NCBI GenBank assembly: GCA_034675505.1
Contig: JAUCDD010000025.1
Coordinates: 62,001 to 126,000, forward strand
Reading direction: 5' to 3'
Length of the DNA stretch: 64,000 nucleotides
Source of the DNA: Melaminivora sp034675505
Lineage (GTDB): Bacteria; Pseudomonadota; Gammaproteobacteria; Burkholderiales; Burkholderiaceae_C
Position numbers and translations under genes: made by a program. This document shows, in pieces, positions 23,640 to 34,210 of this stretch; position 1 is the stretch's first letter, and each line of letters starts with the position of its first letter. Below the pieces are notes generated by a model. The model was not told the origin of the DNA. It saw only the letters and a program-made list of their open reading frames with translations, and searched no databases.

Positions 23640-24803
23640 ATGCCTTCTGCCCTGTCCTTGCTGCGAACCCTTGCCTGCGCCGTGGCGCTCGTTCCTGCCG
23701 CCCTGTGGGCGCAGGCGCCCCAGCCGCCGGAGATCGCCGCGCGCAACTACCTGCTGGTGGACGTGACCGCCGGCCAGACGCTGGCGGCCAAGGACATCGA
23801 TGCGCCGGTGGAGCAGGCCTCGCTGACCAAGCTCATGACCGGCTACCTGGTGTTCGACGCGCTGCGCGCCAAGAAGATCACGCTGGAGCAGCGCCTGCCG
23901 GTGAGCGAGCGCGCCTGGAAGATGCCCGGCTCGCGCATGTTCATCGACCCCAAGATGCAGGTGCCGGTCGATGACCTGCTCAAGGGCATGATCGTGCAGT
24001 CCGGCAACGACGCCACCATGGCGCTGGCCGAGGGCGTGGGCGGCACGGCCGAGAATTTCGTGCGCCTGATGAACGAGCAGGCCAAGGCCTTCGGCATGAA
24101 GGGCACCCAGTACAAGAACCCGGAAGGGCTGACCGAGGCCGGCCACACCACCACCGCGCGCGACCTGGGGGTGCTGGCCACGCGGCTGATCCAGGACTTC
24201 CCCGAGTACATGCACTACTACTCGACCAAGCAGTACCGCTACGAGGGCACGCCGGCCTCCAACAGCAACAACCGCAATACGCTGCTGTTTCGCGACCCCA
24301 CGGTGGACGGCCTGAAGACCGGCCACACGAAGGCGGCCGGCTACTGCCTGGTGGCCACCGCCCGGCGCGAGTTCCCGCAAAGCGGGCAGCGGCGCCTGGT
24401 GTCCGTCGTGCTGGGCGCGGCCAGCGAGAACGCGCGGGCGGCCGAGAGCCAGAAGCTGCTCAACTGGGGCTACACCGCGTTCGATGCGGTCAAGCTGTTC
24501 GATGCCGGCCAGGCGGCGGCCACGCCGGCCATCTGGAAAGGCACGCAAAACACGCTCAAGATCGGCCGCCCCGACGCCATCGTGGTCACCGTGCCGGCCG
24601 GCAGCGCGGGCAAGCTGTCCACCACCGTGGTGCGCCAGGACCCGCTGATCGCGCCCTTCACCAAGGGCCAGTCCGTGGGCACCCTCAAGGTAATGCTGGG
24701 CGAGCAGCCCGTGGCCGAGGTGCCCCTGGTGGCGCTGGAGGACGTCGGCCAGGCCGGCTTCTTCGGCCGCGCCTGGGACGCGATCCGGCTGTGGATCAAG
24801 TAA
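23640..24803 (+). CDS. dacC: D-alanyl-D-alanine carboxypeptidase (PBP5/6 type)
   Basis: A 387-residue penicillin-binding protein that trims the terminal D-Ala of peptidoglycan stem peptides in the periplasm. It has a signal peptide ending AALWAQ (about 24), serine-peptidase S11 motifs SLTK (61-64, nucleophile Ser61), SGN (121-123) and KTG (226-228), then a PBP5 C-terminal beta domain. The C-terminus GFFGRAWDAIRLWIK forms an amphipathic anchor to the inner membrane. ATG 23640 is preceded by a 60-nt pyrimidine-rich stretch without a classic ribosome-binding site. It may be dacA or dacC; the letter is by resemblance. Confidence 0.92.
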   Translation: MPSALSLLRTLACAVALVPAALWAQAPQPPEIAARNYLLVDVTAGQTLAAKDIDAPVEQASLTKLMTGYLVFDALRAKKITLEQRLPVSERAWKMPGSRMFIDPKMQVPVDDLLKGMIVQSGNDATMALAEGVGGTAENFVRLMNEQAKAFGMKGTQYKNPEGLTEAGHTTTARDLGVLATRLIQDFPEYMHYYSTKQYRYEGTPASNSNNRNTLLFRDPTVDGLKTGHTKAAGYCLVATARREFPQSGQRRLVSVVLGAASENARAAESQKLLNWGYTAFDAVKLFDAGQAAATPAIWKGTQNTLKIGRPDAIVVTVPAGSAGKLSTTVVRQDPLIAPFTKGQSVGTLKVMLGEQPVAEVPLVALEDVGQAGFFGRAWDAIRLWIK

Positions 24804-24850
24804 ACCAGGCAGCTGCCGGCAGGCCCGGGGCCGGGCCGCCCGGCCCCGCC

Positions 24851-24879
24851 TTGCCCCACGCCGCGTAAGGCGCTACACT
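24851..24879 (+). promoter_or_regulatory. Promoter of the str operon (rpsL)
   Basis: TTGCCC (24851-24856), 17-bp spacer, TACACT (24874-24879), about 80 nt upstream of rpsL. A perfect 14-bp palindrome (TCGGAAATTTCCGA, 24890-24903) begins close to the predicted start of transcription. Confidence 0.65.
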
Positions 24880-24961
24880 CGCGGGCTTTTCGGAAATTTC
24901 CGAAGGGATTCACGTTTTCGCAAATTCACGCTTGTTTCACGTTTAGGGACGAATCACAGCA

Positions 24962-25339
24962 ATGCCAACCATCAATCAGCTCGTGCGCCACGGCCGCACG
25001 GTCGAAGTTGTCAAATCCAAAAGCCCGGCCATGGAGAACTGCCCCCAGCGCCGCGGCGTGTGCACCCGTGTGTACACCACGACGCCCAAGAAGCCGAACT
25101 CCGCGCTGCGCAAGGTCGCCAAGGTGCGCCTGACCAACGGCTTCGAAGTCATCTCCTACATCGGCGGCGAAGGCCACAACCTGCAAGAGCACAGCGTCGT
25201 GCTGGTGCGCGGCGGCCGTGTCAAGGACCTGCCCGGCGTGCGCTACCACATCGTGCGCGGCTCGCTGGACCTGCAGGGCGTCAAGGATCGCAAGCAGTCG
25301 CGCTCCAAGTACGGCGCCAAGCGCCCGAAGGCCAAGTAA
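24962..25339 (+). CDS. rpsL: 30S ribosomal protein S12
   Basis: A 125-residue S12, first gene of the str operon. It lines the decoding centre. The streptomycin-site loop TTPKKPNSALRKVAKVRL has the wild-type Lys (about 43), and the second loop GGRVKDLPGVRYHIVRG has the wild-type Lys (about 88), so no resistance change is visible. ATG 24962 follows a leader with a strong promoter. Confidence 0.99.
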   Translation: MPTINQLVRHGRTVEVVKSKSPAMENCPQRRGVCTRVYTTTPKKPNSALRKVAKVRLTNGFEVISYIGGEGHNLQEHSVVLVRGGRVKDLPGVRYHIVRGSLDLQGVKDRKQSRSKYGAKRPKAK

Positions 25340-25501
25340 GCCGGTTTTCGTGTTTTTCGGTGCTGCCTGCCGCGTGGCGCGGTGTGCGGCGTAGTGACCC
25401 CAAACGCAGGTGTTCTGCGCGGGTCGAGTAAGTGAGAGACCTGGATGGCTCTCGCGGCAGCCGGAAACGGTGCCAACTGAAGCAAAGATAGAGGTGAAAA
25501 A

Positions 25502-25975
25502 ATGCCACGTCGTCGCGAAGTCCCCAAACGTGAAATCCTGCCGGACCCGAAGTTCGGCAACGTCGAGCTGTCCAAATTCATGAACGTGATCATGGAAGGC
25601 GGCAAGAAGGCTGTTGCAGAGCGCATCATCTATGGCGCCCTGGAACTGGTCGAGAAGAAGCAGCCCGAGAAGGACCCCCTGGAGGTGTTCCTGACGGCCA
25701 TCAACAACATCAAGCCGATGGTCGAAGTGAAGTCGCGCCGCGTGGGCGGTGCCAACTACCAGGTGCCCGTGGAAGTGCGCCCGGTGCGCCGCCTGGCCCT
25801 GTCCATGCGCTGGCTCAAGGAAGCCGCCCGCAAGCGCGGCGAGAAGTCCATGGCCCAGCGCCTGGCCAATGAGCTGATGGAAGCCAACGAAGGCCGCGGC
25901 GGCGCCATGAAGCGCCGCGACGAAGTGCACCGCATGGCCGAGGCCAACAAGGCGTTCAGCCACTTCCGCTTCTAA
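25502..25975 (+). CDS. rpsG: 30S ribosomal protein S7
   Basis: A 157-residue S7 (MPRRREVPKREILPDPKFGN...), the primary binder of the 16S rRNA 3' major domain. The 162-nt gap after rpsL is long and folds locally; in E. coli S7 represses its own translation from the S12-S7 gap, and the same may hold here. A GAGGTG site precedes the ATG. Confidence 0.99.
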   Translation: MPRRREVPKREILPDPKFGNVELSKFMNVIMEGGKKAVAERIIYGALELVEKKQPEKDPLEVFLTAINNIKPMVEVKSRRVGGANYQVPVEVRPVRRLALSMRWLKEAARKRGEKSMAQRLANELMEANEGRGGAMKRRDEVHRMAEANKAFSHFRF

Positions 25976-25983
25976 CGCAATCG

Positions 25984-26063
25984 GTTGGGCGTTGATCGTC
26001 GGGCGCCGGGCCTACAGCCCGATGCCCGACTGTTTCGTTTCCGCTCAACGCTCAACACCCAAC
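25984..26063. repeat. Long stem-loop between rpsG and fusA
   Basis: Outer arms GTTGGGCGTTGA (25984-25995) and TCAACACCCAAC (26052-26063) pair with one G-T-type mismatch. Inner arms GTCGGGCGCCGGGC and GCCCGATGCCCGAC pair with two central mismatches around a CTACA loop. The structure lies 20 nt before the fusA start and has no T-tract. Confidence 0.6.
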
Positions 26064-26082
26064 GCACAACGGAATTTTCATC

Positions 26083-28191
26083 ATGGCCCGCAAAACCCCC
26101 CTGGACCGCTACCGCAACATCGGTATCTCGGCGCACATCGACGCTGGCAAGACCACCACGTCCGAGCGCATCCTGTTCTACACCGGCGTGACCCACAAGC
26201 TGGGCGAAGTGCACGACGGCGCCGCCACCACCGACTGGATGGAGCAGGAGCAGGAGCGCGGCATCACCATCACCTCGTCGGCCGTGACCTGCTTCTGGAA
26301 GGGCATGGACCTGTCGCGCCCCGAGCACCGCATCAACATCATCGACACCCCCGGCCACGTGGACTTCACCATTGAAGTCGAGCGCTCCATGCGCGTGCTG
26401 GACGGCGCCGTCATGGTGTACTGCGCCGTGGGCGGCGTGCAGCCGCAGTCCGAGACCGTCTGGCGCCAGGCCAACAAGCACAAGGTGCCCCGCCTGGCGT
26501 TCGTGAACAAGATGGACCGCACCGGCGCCAACTTCTTCAAGGTCGTCGAGCAGATGAAGCTGCGCCTGAACGCGCACCCGGTGCCCATCGTGGTGCCGAT
26601 CGGCGCCGAGGACAACTTCCAGGGCGTGGTGGACCTGATCAAGATGAAGGCCATCATCTGGGACGAGGCCTCGCAGGGCATGAAGTTCGAGTACCAGGAA
26701 ATCCCGGCCAACCTCGTGGACACCTGCAACGAGTGGCGCGAGAAGATGGTCGAGTCGGCTGCCGAGGCTTCGGAAGAGCTGATGAACAAGTACCTGGAAG
26801 AAGGTCAGCTGTCTGAAGAAGACATCATCGCCGGCCTGCGCCAGCGCACCATCGCCACCGAAATCCAGCCCATGCTGTGCGGCTCGGCCTTCAAGAACAA
26901 GGGCGTGCAGCGCATGCTGGACGCCGTGCTGGACCTGCTGCCCGCACCCACAGACATCCCTGACGTCGCCGGCACCGACCCCGACGACGAAGAGAAGAAG
27001 CTGACCCGCAAGGCCGACGACAACGAGAAGTTCTCGGCCCTGGCGTTCAAGCTGATGACCGACCCGTTCGTGGGCCAGCTGACCTTCGTGCGCGTGTATT
27101 CGGGCGTGCTGTCCAAGGGCGACACGGTCTACAACGCCGTCAAGGGCAAGAAGGAGCGCATCGGCCGTATCGTGCAGATGCACGCCAACGAGCGCCAGGA
27201 AATCGACGAGATCCGCGCCGGCGACATCGCTGCCTGCGTGGGCCTGAAGGAAGTGACCACGGGCGACACGCTGTGCGACCTGGACGCGCACATCATGCTG
27301 GAGAAGATGGTCTTCCCCGAGCCCGTGATCGCCCAGGCCGTTGAGCCCAAGACCAAGGCCGACCAGGAAAAGATGGGCATCGCCCTGTCGCGCCTGGCCT
27401 CGGAAGACCCGTCCTTCCGCGTGCGTACCGACGAAGAATCGGGTCAGACCATCATCGCCGGCATGGGCGAGCTGCACCTGGACATCATCGTCGACCGCAT
27501 GAAGCGTGAGTTCGGCGTGGAAGCCAACGTCGGCAAGCCCCAGGTGGCCTACCGCGAAACCATCCGCAACACCGTCAAGGACGTGGACGGCAAGTTCGTG
27601 CGCCAGTCCGGCGGCAAGGGCCAGTACGGCCACGTGGTGTTCCGCCTGGAGCCCAACGAACCCGGCAAGGGCTTCGAGTTCCTGGACGAGATCAAGGGCG
27701 GCGTGGTGCCGCGCGAGTACATCCCGGCTGTGGAAAAGGGCGTGGTCGAGGCGCTGACGGCCGGCGTGCTGGCCGGCTACCCGGTGGTGGACGTGAAGGT
27801 TGCGCTGACCTTCGGCTCCTACCACGACGTGGACTCGTCCGAGCAGGCATTCAAGATGGCCGCCATCTTCGGTTTCAAGGAAGCGGCCCGCAAGGCCAGC
27901 CCGGTGATCCTGGAGCCCATGATGGCCGTGGAAGTCGAGACGCCCGAGGACTACGCCGGCACGGTGATGGGCGACTTGTCCAGCCGCCGCGGCATGGTGC
28001 AGGGCATGGACGACATGGTCGGCGGCGGCAAGGCCATCAAGGCCGAGGTGCCGCTGTCGGAGATGTTCGGCTACGCCACGCAGCTGCGCTCCATGACCCA
28101 GGGCCGCGCCACGTACACGATGGAGTTCAAGCACTACGCCGAAGCTCCGCGCAACGTGTCCGAGGCCATCATGGCCGCGCGGGCCAAATAA
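26083..28191 (+). CDS. fusA: Elongation factor G
   Basis: A 702-residue translocase GTPase. G1 is AHIDAGKTTT (about 17-26), the switch region RGITITSSAVT, G3 DTPGHVDFT, G4 NKMDR, then domains II-V ending in TMEFKHYAEAP. It drives tRNA-mRNA movement on the ribosome using GTP. It is in the normal str order rpsL-rpsG-fusA-tuf. A tandem hairpin repeat follows it. Confidence 0.99.
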   Translation: MARKTPLDRYRNIGISAHIDAGKTTTSERILFYTGVTHKLGEVHDGAATTDWMEQEQERGITITSSAVTCFWKGMDLSRPEHRINIIDTPGHVDFTIEVERSMRVLDGAVMVYCAVGGVQPQSETVWRQANKHKVPRLAFVNKMDRTGANFFKVVEQMKLRLNAHPVPIVVPIGAEDNFQGVVDLIKMKAIIWDEASQGMKFEYQEIPANLVDTCNEWREKMVESAAEASEELMNKYLEEGQLSEEDIIAGLRQRTIATEIQPMLCGSAFKNKGVQRMLDAVLDLLPAPTDIPDVAGTDPDDEEKKLTRKADDNEKFSALAFKLMTDPFVGQLTFVRVYSGVLSKGDTVYNAVKGKKERIGRIVQMHANERQEIDEIRAGDIAACVGLKEVTTGDTLCDLDAHIMLEKMVFPEPVIAQAVEPKTKADQEKMGIALSRLASEDPSFRVRTDEESGQTIIAGMGELHLDIIVDRMKREFGVEANVGKPQVAYRETIRNTVKDVDGKFVRQSGGKGQYGHVVFRLEPNEPGKGFEFLDEIKGGVVPREYIPAVEKGVVEALTAGVLAGYPVVDVKVALTFGSYHDVDSSEQAFKMAAIFGFKEAARKASPVILEPMMAVEVETPEDYAGTVMGDLSSRRGMVQGMDDMVGGGKAIKAEVPLSEMFGYATQLRSMTQGRATYTMEFKHYAEAPRNVSEAIMAARAK

Positions 28192-28195
28192 AGTC

Positions 28196-28305
28196 CAGGT
28201 GCCGGATCAAAACTTGCGCAGCAAGTTTTGCTCGGGCACCTCTGGCTAGACAGGTGCCGGACCAAGGCTTGCGCAGCAAGTTTTGCCCGGACACCTCTGG
28301 CTAGA
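28196..28305. repeat. Two tandem 55-bp hairpin repeats between fusA and tuf
   Basis: Unit 1 (28196-28250) and unit 2 (28251-28305) are direct copies with a few changes. Each folds by outer AGGTGCC/GGCACCT-type arms and an inner stem such as CAAAACTTGC-GCA-GCAAGTTTTG, then ends CTCTGGCTAGA. A truncated third unit start (CAGGCCGG) follows. No ORF. Confidence 0.85.
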
Positions 28306-28327
28306 CAGGCCGGAAGCAATTTTTGCT

Positions 28328-28388
28328 GTCTGCGACCCGGTGCCGTCCCGTTGCCCTGTGCGGGGCGAACCAGCAACCGGGTGCAGAC
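28328..28388 (+). promoter_or_regulatory. Structured leader stem-loop upstream of tuf
   Basis: GTCTGC (28328-28333) and CCCGGT (28336-28341) pair with ACCGGG (28376-28381) and GCAGAC (28383-28388). A smaller inner hairpin CCCG/CGGG is enclosed. It ends about 40 nt before the tuf start. Confidence 0.5.
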
Positions 28389-28429
28389 GTTAAACCGTCA
28401 CACAGGCAATGCTCTTTGGAGTTTGAGAA

Positions 28430-29620
<1,191 letters not shown>

Positions 29621-29647
29621 TCGCGGATCAGACTGAAAGGAAGCACC

Positions 29648-29959
29648 ATGTCCAAGCAAAAGATCCGTATCCGCCTGAAGGCCTTCGACTACAAGCTGAT
29701 CGACCAGTCGGCCGCCGAGATCGTTGACACTGCCAAGCGCACCGGCGCCGTGGTCAAGGGCCCCGTGCCCCTGCCCACCCGCATGAAGCGCTTCGACATC
29801 CTGCGCTCGCCCCACGTCAACAAGACCAGCCGCGACCAGCTGGAGATCCGCACGCACCAGCGCCTGATGGACATCGTCGATCCCACCGACAAGACGGTGG
29901 ACGCGCTGATGAAGCTGGACCTGCCGGCCGGCGTGGACGTGGAAATCAAGCTGCAGTAA
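29648..29959 (+). CDS. rpsJ: 30S ribosomal protein S10
   Basis: A 103-residue S10 (KIRIRLKAFDYKLIDQSAAEIVDTAKRTGA), also the NusE antitermination factor. It lies 27 nt after tuf and so is transcribed with the str operon, while a separate promoter follows it before rplC. Confidence 0.99.
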   Translation: MSKQKIRIRLKAFDYKLIDQSAAEIVDTAKRTGAVVKGPVPLPTRMKRFDILRSPHVNKTSRDQLEIRTHQRLMDIVDPTDKTVDALMKLDLPAGVDVEIKLQ

Positions 29960-30028
29960 TTTTTTTGCTGCACCTTTGGGTCGGAGGGAGGGCGCCCCAG
30001 GCGCCGGCCGCCGTCCCCGAATGCGGAC

Positions 30029-30057
30029 TTGCCCATCTGGGCAGTCCGCGTTATAAT
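30029..30057 (+). promoter_or_regulatory. Strong promoter between rpsJ and rplC with palindromic spacer
   Basis: TTGCCC (30029-30034), 17-bp spacer, perfect TATAAT (30052-30057). The sequence GCGGACT-T-GCCC-ATCT-GGGC-AGTCCGC (30023-30049) makes an 11-bp inverted repeat covering the -35 and the spacer. The transcript leader to rplC is about 160 nt. Confidence 0.75.
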
Positions 30058-30225
30058 TTGCGGCTTCGCGTTTTTGCGCCCTGCTTATTTGAAGCGGTGC
30101 GCCTGGCGCGGAGTTTCATCAACCTTCTTTCGTGCGCTCCCGGCTTGGCAGTCAAGACGGGCTTTTACTGCGCAACGCCCAGGCCAATTGCAGTCGGGGC
30201 GGCGGAAGTTTCGGAGCAAAACCAA

Positions 30226-30900
30226 ATGAGTCTGAGCAACTCCCTCGGGTTGCTGGGCCGCAAGGTGGGCATGATGCGTCTGTTCACCGATGACGGGGAA
30301 GCTGTTCCTGTCACGGTGCTGGATGTGTCCAACAACCGCGTGACCCAGGTAAAAACTCAAGCCAACGACGGCTACGTGGCCCTGCAGGTCACGTTCGGCG
30401 CACGCAAGGCCTCGCGCGTGACCAAGCCGCAAGCCGGCCACCTCGCCAAGGCGGGTGTCGAAGCCGGTGAGATCATCCGCGAATTCCGCGTGACCGAAGA
30501 AACCGCCGGCAAGTACGCCGCCGGTGGCAACGTTCCCGTGACCGACGTGTTCGCCGTGGGCCAGAAGGTCGACGTGCAGGGCACCTCGATCGGCAAGGGC
30601 TTCGCCGGCACGATCAAGCGCCACAACTTCAGCTCGCAGCGCGCCTCGCACGGCAACAGCCGTTCGCACAACGTGCCCGGCTCCATCGGCATGGCCCAGG
30701 ATCCCGGCCGCGTGTTCCCCGGCAAGAAGATGACCGGCCACATGGGCGACGAGACCGTGACCACGCAGAACCTGGACGTGATCCGCATCGACGAAGCACG
30801 CCAGCTGCTGCTGATCAAGGGCGCCGTGCCCGGCTCCAAGGGTGGCTTCGTCACCGTGCGTCCGGCCATCAAGGCAACTGCTTCCAAGGGGGCGAACTAA
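30226..30900 (+). CDS. rplC: 50S ribosomal protein L3
   Basis: A 224-residue L3 (SLGLLGRKVGMMRLFTDDGEAVPVTVL...). The frame is open further upstream through the leader, but ATG 30226 has a GGAG site and matches L3 length. The methylated Gln region GSIGMAQDPGRVFPGKKMTGHMG is conserved. It is the first gene after the internal promoter. Confidence 0.99.
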   Translation: MSLSNSLGLLGRKVGMMRLFTDDGEAVPVTVLDVSNNRVTQVKTQANDGYVALQVTFGARKASRVTKPQAGHLAKAGVEAGEIIREFRVTEETAGKYAAGGNVPVTDVFAVGQKVDVQGTSIGKGFAGTIKRHNFSSQRASHGNSRSHNVPGSIGMAQDPGRVFPGKKMTGHMGDETVTTQNLDVIRIDEARQLLLIKGAVPGSKGGFVTVRPAIKATASKGAN

Positions 30901-31521
30901 ATGCAGCTCGAACTCCTGAATGACCAAGGCCAGGCCGCGTCCAAGATGGACGTGCCCGAGACGGTGTTCGACCGTCAGTACAACGAAGCGCTGATCCACC
31001 AGATCGTGGTGGCCTACCAGGCCAATGCCCGCCAGGGTACGCGTGCGCAAAAAGACCGCCAGCAGGTGCGTCACTCCACCAAGAAGCCCTTCAAGCAAAA
31101 GGGCACCGGCAACGCGCGCGCCGGCATGACCTCCTCGCCGCTGTGGCGTGGGGGCGGACGCATCTTCCCGAACCTGCCTGAAGAAAACTTCACGCACAAG
31201 ATCAACAAGAAGATGTACCGCGCCGGCATGGCGTCCATCCTGTCGCAGCTGGCCCGCGAAGGCCGCCTGGCCGTGGTGGACTCGCTCAAGCTGGACAGCC
31301 CCAAGACCAAGGTGCTGGCCGACAAGTTCAAGGCCATGAACCTGCAATCCGTCATGGTCATCGCCGACGAAGTCGACGAGAACCTGTACCTGGCGTCGCG
31401 CAACCTCAAGAACGTGTTCATCGTCGAGCCGCGTTACGCCGACCCCGTGTCGCTGGTGCACTTCAAGAAAGTGCTGGTCACCAAGGGCGCCATCGACAAG
31501 CTCAAGGAGATGTTCGCATGA
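30901..31521 (+). CDS. rplD: 50S ribosomal protein L4
   Basis: A 206-residue L4 beginning MQLELLNDQGQAASKMDVPE. It starts immediately after the rplC stop with no gap and overlaps rplW by ATGA. In gamma-proteobacteria L4 represses the S10 operon through a leader; the 160-nt leader before rplC could serve this, but the known fold was not recognised. Confidence 0.99.
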   Translation: MQLELLNDQGQAASKMDVPETVFDRQYNEALIHQIVVAYQANARQGTRAQKDRQQVRHSTKKPFKQKGTGNARAGMTSSPLWRGGGRIFPNLPEENFTHKINKKMYRAGMASILSQLAREGRLAVVDSLKLDSPKTKVLADKFKAMNLQSVMVIADEVDENLYLASRNLKNVFIVEPRYADPVSLVHFKKVLVTKGAIDKLKEMFA

Positions 31522-31853
31522 GCCGCGTCAATCCCACTGCCGCCGAGCGCCAGTTCGACGAAGGCCGCCTGATGCAGGTGCTGGTCGCTCCCATCGTGTC
31601 TGAAAAAGCCACCATGGTTGCCGAGAAGGCCAACGCCGTGACGTTCAAGGTGCTGCAAAACGCCACCAAGCCCGAGATCAAGGCCGCCGTCGAGCTGCTG
31701 TTCAAGGTCGAGGTCAAGGGCGTGTCCGTGCTCAACACCAAGGGCAAGATCAAGCGTTCTGGCAAGACCGTCGGCCGCCGCGACAACGTGCGCAAGGCCT
31801 ACGTGCTGCTCAAGGAAGGTCAAGAGCTGAACCTGTCCGGGGAGGCTGCGTAA
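31518..31853 (+). CDS. rplW: 50S ribosomal protein L23
   Basis: A 111-residue L23 at the tunnel exit, docking site for trigger factor and SRP. The core LVAPIVSEKATMVAEKANAVTFKV and KGKIKRSGKTVGRRDNVRKAYV are conserved; an N-terminal extension of about 18 residues is common in Burkholderiales. Overlaps rplD by 4 nt. Confidence 0.98.
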   Translation: MSRVNPTAAERQFDEGRLMQVLVAPIVSEKATMVAEKANAVTFKVLQNATKPEIKAAVELLFKVEVKGVSVLNTKGKIKRSGKTVGRRDNVRKAYVLLKEGQELNLSGEAA

Positions 31854-31856
31854 ACC

Positions 31857-32681
31857 ATGGCTGTCATCAAACTCAAACCGACTTCCCCGGGCCAGCGCGG
31901 CACGGTGAAGATCTCGCGCGACCACCTGCACAAGGGTGAGCCCTACGCGCCGCTGCTGGAGCCCAAGTTCCAGAGCGCCGGTCGCAACAACAACGGCCAC
32001 ATCACCATCCGCCACCGTGGCGGCGGGCACAAGCACCACTACCGCGTGGTGGACTTCTGCCGCAACAAGGATGGCATCCCGGCCAAGGTCGAGCGCATCG
32101 AGTACGACCCGAACCGCTCGGCGCACATCGCGCTGGTGTGCTACGCCGACGGCGAGCGCCGCTACATCATCGCTCCGCGCAACCTGGAAGTGGGCGCGTC
32201 CATCGTGAGCGGCTCGGAAGCGCCGATCCGCGTGGGCAACACCCTGCCGATCCGCAACATCCCGGTGGGCTCGACGATTCACTGCATCGAGCTGAAGGCC
32301 GGTGCCGGCGCCCAGATGGTGCGCTCGGCCGGTGCGTCGGCGACGCTGCTGGCGCGCGAAGGCGTGTACGCCCAGGTGCGCCTGCGCTCGGGTGAAGTGC
32401 GCCGCGTGCACATCGAGTGCCGCGCCACGATTGGCGAAGTCGCCAACGAAGAGCACAGCCTGCGCCAGCTCGGCAAGGCCGGTGTCAAGCGCCACATGGG
32501 CATCCGCCCGACGGTGCGCGGCATCGTGATGAACCCGGTCGACCACCCGATGGGTGGTGGCGAAGGCCGCTCCAAGAGCGGACGCCACCCTGTGGACCCA
32601 TGGGGCAACCTGACCAAGGGCTACCGCACCCGCCACAACAAGCGCACGCAGGGCATGATCGTCTCGCGTCGCAAGAAGTAA
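31857..32681 (+). CDS. rplB: 50S ribosomal protein L2
   Basis: A 274-residue L2 (KLKPTSPGQRGTVKISRDHLHKGEPYAPLL...), a core 23S binder near the peptidyl-transferase centre; the essential His is in GGGEGRSKSGRHPVDPWG. Starts 3 nt after rplW. Confidence 0.99.
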   Translation: MAVIKLKPTSPGQRGTVKISRDHLHKGEPYAPLLEPKFQSAGRNNNGHITIRHRGGGHKHHYRVVDFCRNKDGIPAKVERIEYDPNRSAHIALVCYADGERRYIIAPRNLEVGASIVSGSEAPIRVGNTLPIRNIPVGSTIHCIELKAGAGAQMVRSAGASATLLAREGVYAQVRLRSGEVRRVHIECRATIGEVANEEHSLRQLGKAGVKRHMGIRPTVRGIVMNPVDHPMGGGEGRSKSGRHPVDPWGNLTKGYRTRHNKRTQGMIVSRRKK

Positions 32682-32693
32682 GGATCTCCGCAA

Positions 32694-32969
32694 ATGACTC
32701 GTTCTCTGAAAAAGGGTCCGTTTGTGGACCACCACCTGCTGGCCAAGGTCGAAAAGGCCGTCGCCACCAAGGACAAGAAGCCTGTCAAGACCTGGTCGCG
32801 CCGCTCCATGGTGCTGCCCGACTTCATCGGCCTGACCATTGCCGTGCACAACGGCAAGCAGCACGTGCCGGTCTACGTCACGGACCAGATGGTGGGCCAC
32901 AAGCTGGGCGAATTCGCCCTGACGCGCACCTTCAAGGGCCACCCCGCCGACAAGAAGGCCAAGAAATAA
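32694..32969 (+). CDS. rpsS: 30S ribosomal protein S19
   Basis: A 91-residue S19 (TRSLKKGPFVDHHLLAKVEKAV ... RRSMVLPDFIGLTIAVHNGKQHVPVYVTDQMVGHKLGEFA), in the small-subunit head. Lies 12 nt after rplB. Confidence 0.99.
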   Translation: MTRSLKKGPFVDHHLLAKVEKAVATKDKKPVKTWSRRSMVLPDFIGLTIAVHNGKQHVPVYVTDQMVGHKLGEFALTRTFKGHPADKKAKK

Positions 32970-32978
32970 GGAATGAAC

Positions 32979-33311
32979 ATGTCTGAAACACGTGCAGTCC
33001 TGCGTGGCGTGCGCCTGTCGGTGGACAAGGGCCGTCTCGTCGCCGACCTGATCCGCGGCAAGAAGGTGGACCAGGCTCTGGACATCCTGACGTTCACGCA
33101 GAAAAAAGCTGCCGGGATCGTCAAGAAGGTGCTGGAGTCGGCCATTGCCAACGCCGAGCACAACGACGGCGCCGATATCGACGAGCTGAAGGTCAAGACC
33201 ATCTTCGTCGAGCAGGGCACAACGCTCAAGCGCTTCACCGCGCGCGCCAAGGGCCGCGGCAACCGCATCAGCAAGCCCACCTGCCACATCTACGTGACCG
33301 TAGGCAACTGA
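32979..33311 (+). CDS. rplV: 50S ribosomal protein L22
   Basis: A 110-residue L22 (SETRAVLRGVRLSVDKGRLVADLIRGKK) lining the exit tunnel. Two in-frame ATGs lie 6 nt apart (32973 and 32979). The second was chosen because AAGGA sits directly against the first but 6-7 nt before the second, and because homologues begin MSETRAV. The loop with macrolide-relevant residues (RAKGRGNRI) looks normal. Confidence 0.97.
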   Translation: MSETRAVLRGVRLSVDKGRLVADLIRGKKVDQALDILTFTQKKAAGIVKKVLESAIANAEHNDGADIDELKVKTIFVEQGTTLKRFTARAKGRGNRISKPTCHIYVTVGN

Positions 33312-33329
33312 AACAGAAGAAGGCAGAAC

Positions 33330-34208
<879 letters not shown>

Positions 34209-34210
34209 AC

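Noticed and set aside
25972..28134. 720-codon open frame antisense to fusA
   Set aside because: Long antisense frames arise from codon bias at this GC content; the His/Val/Leu/Gly-rich product has no domain and fusA is certain.
28196..28305. CRISPR-like array
   Set aside because: Only two contiguous repeats with no spacers and no cas genes; it is a tandem hairpin repeat.
29965..30225. Extended rplC start
   Set aside because: The frame is open upstream but would include the promoter and leader; ATG 30226 has a GGAG site and gives the normal L3 length.
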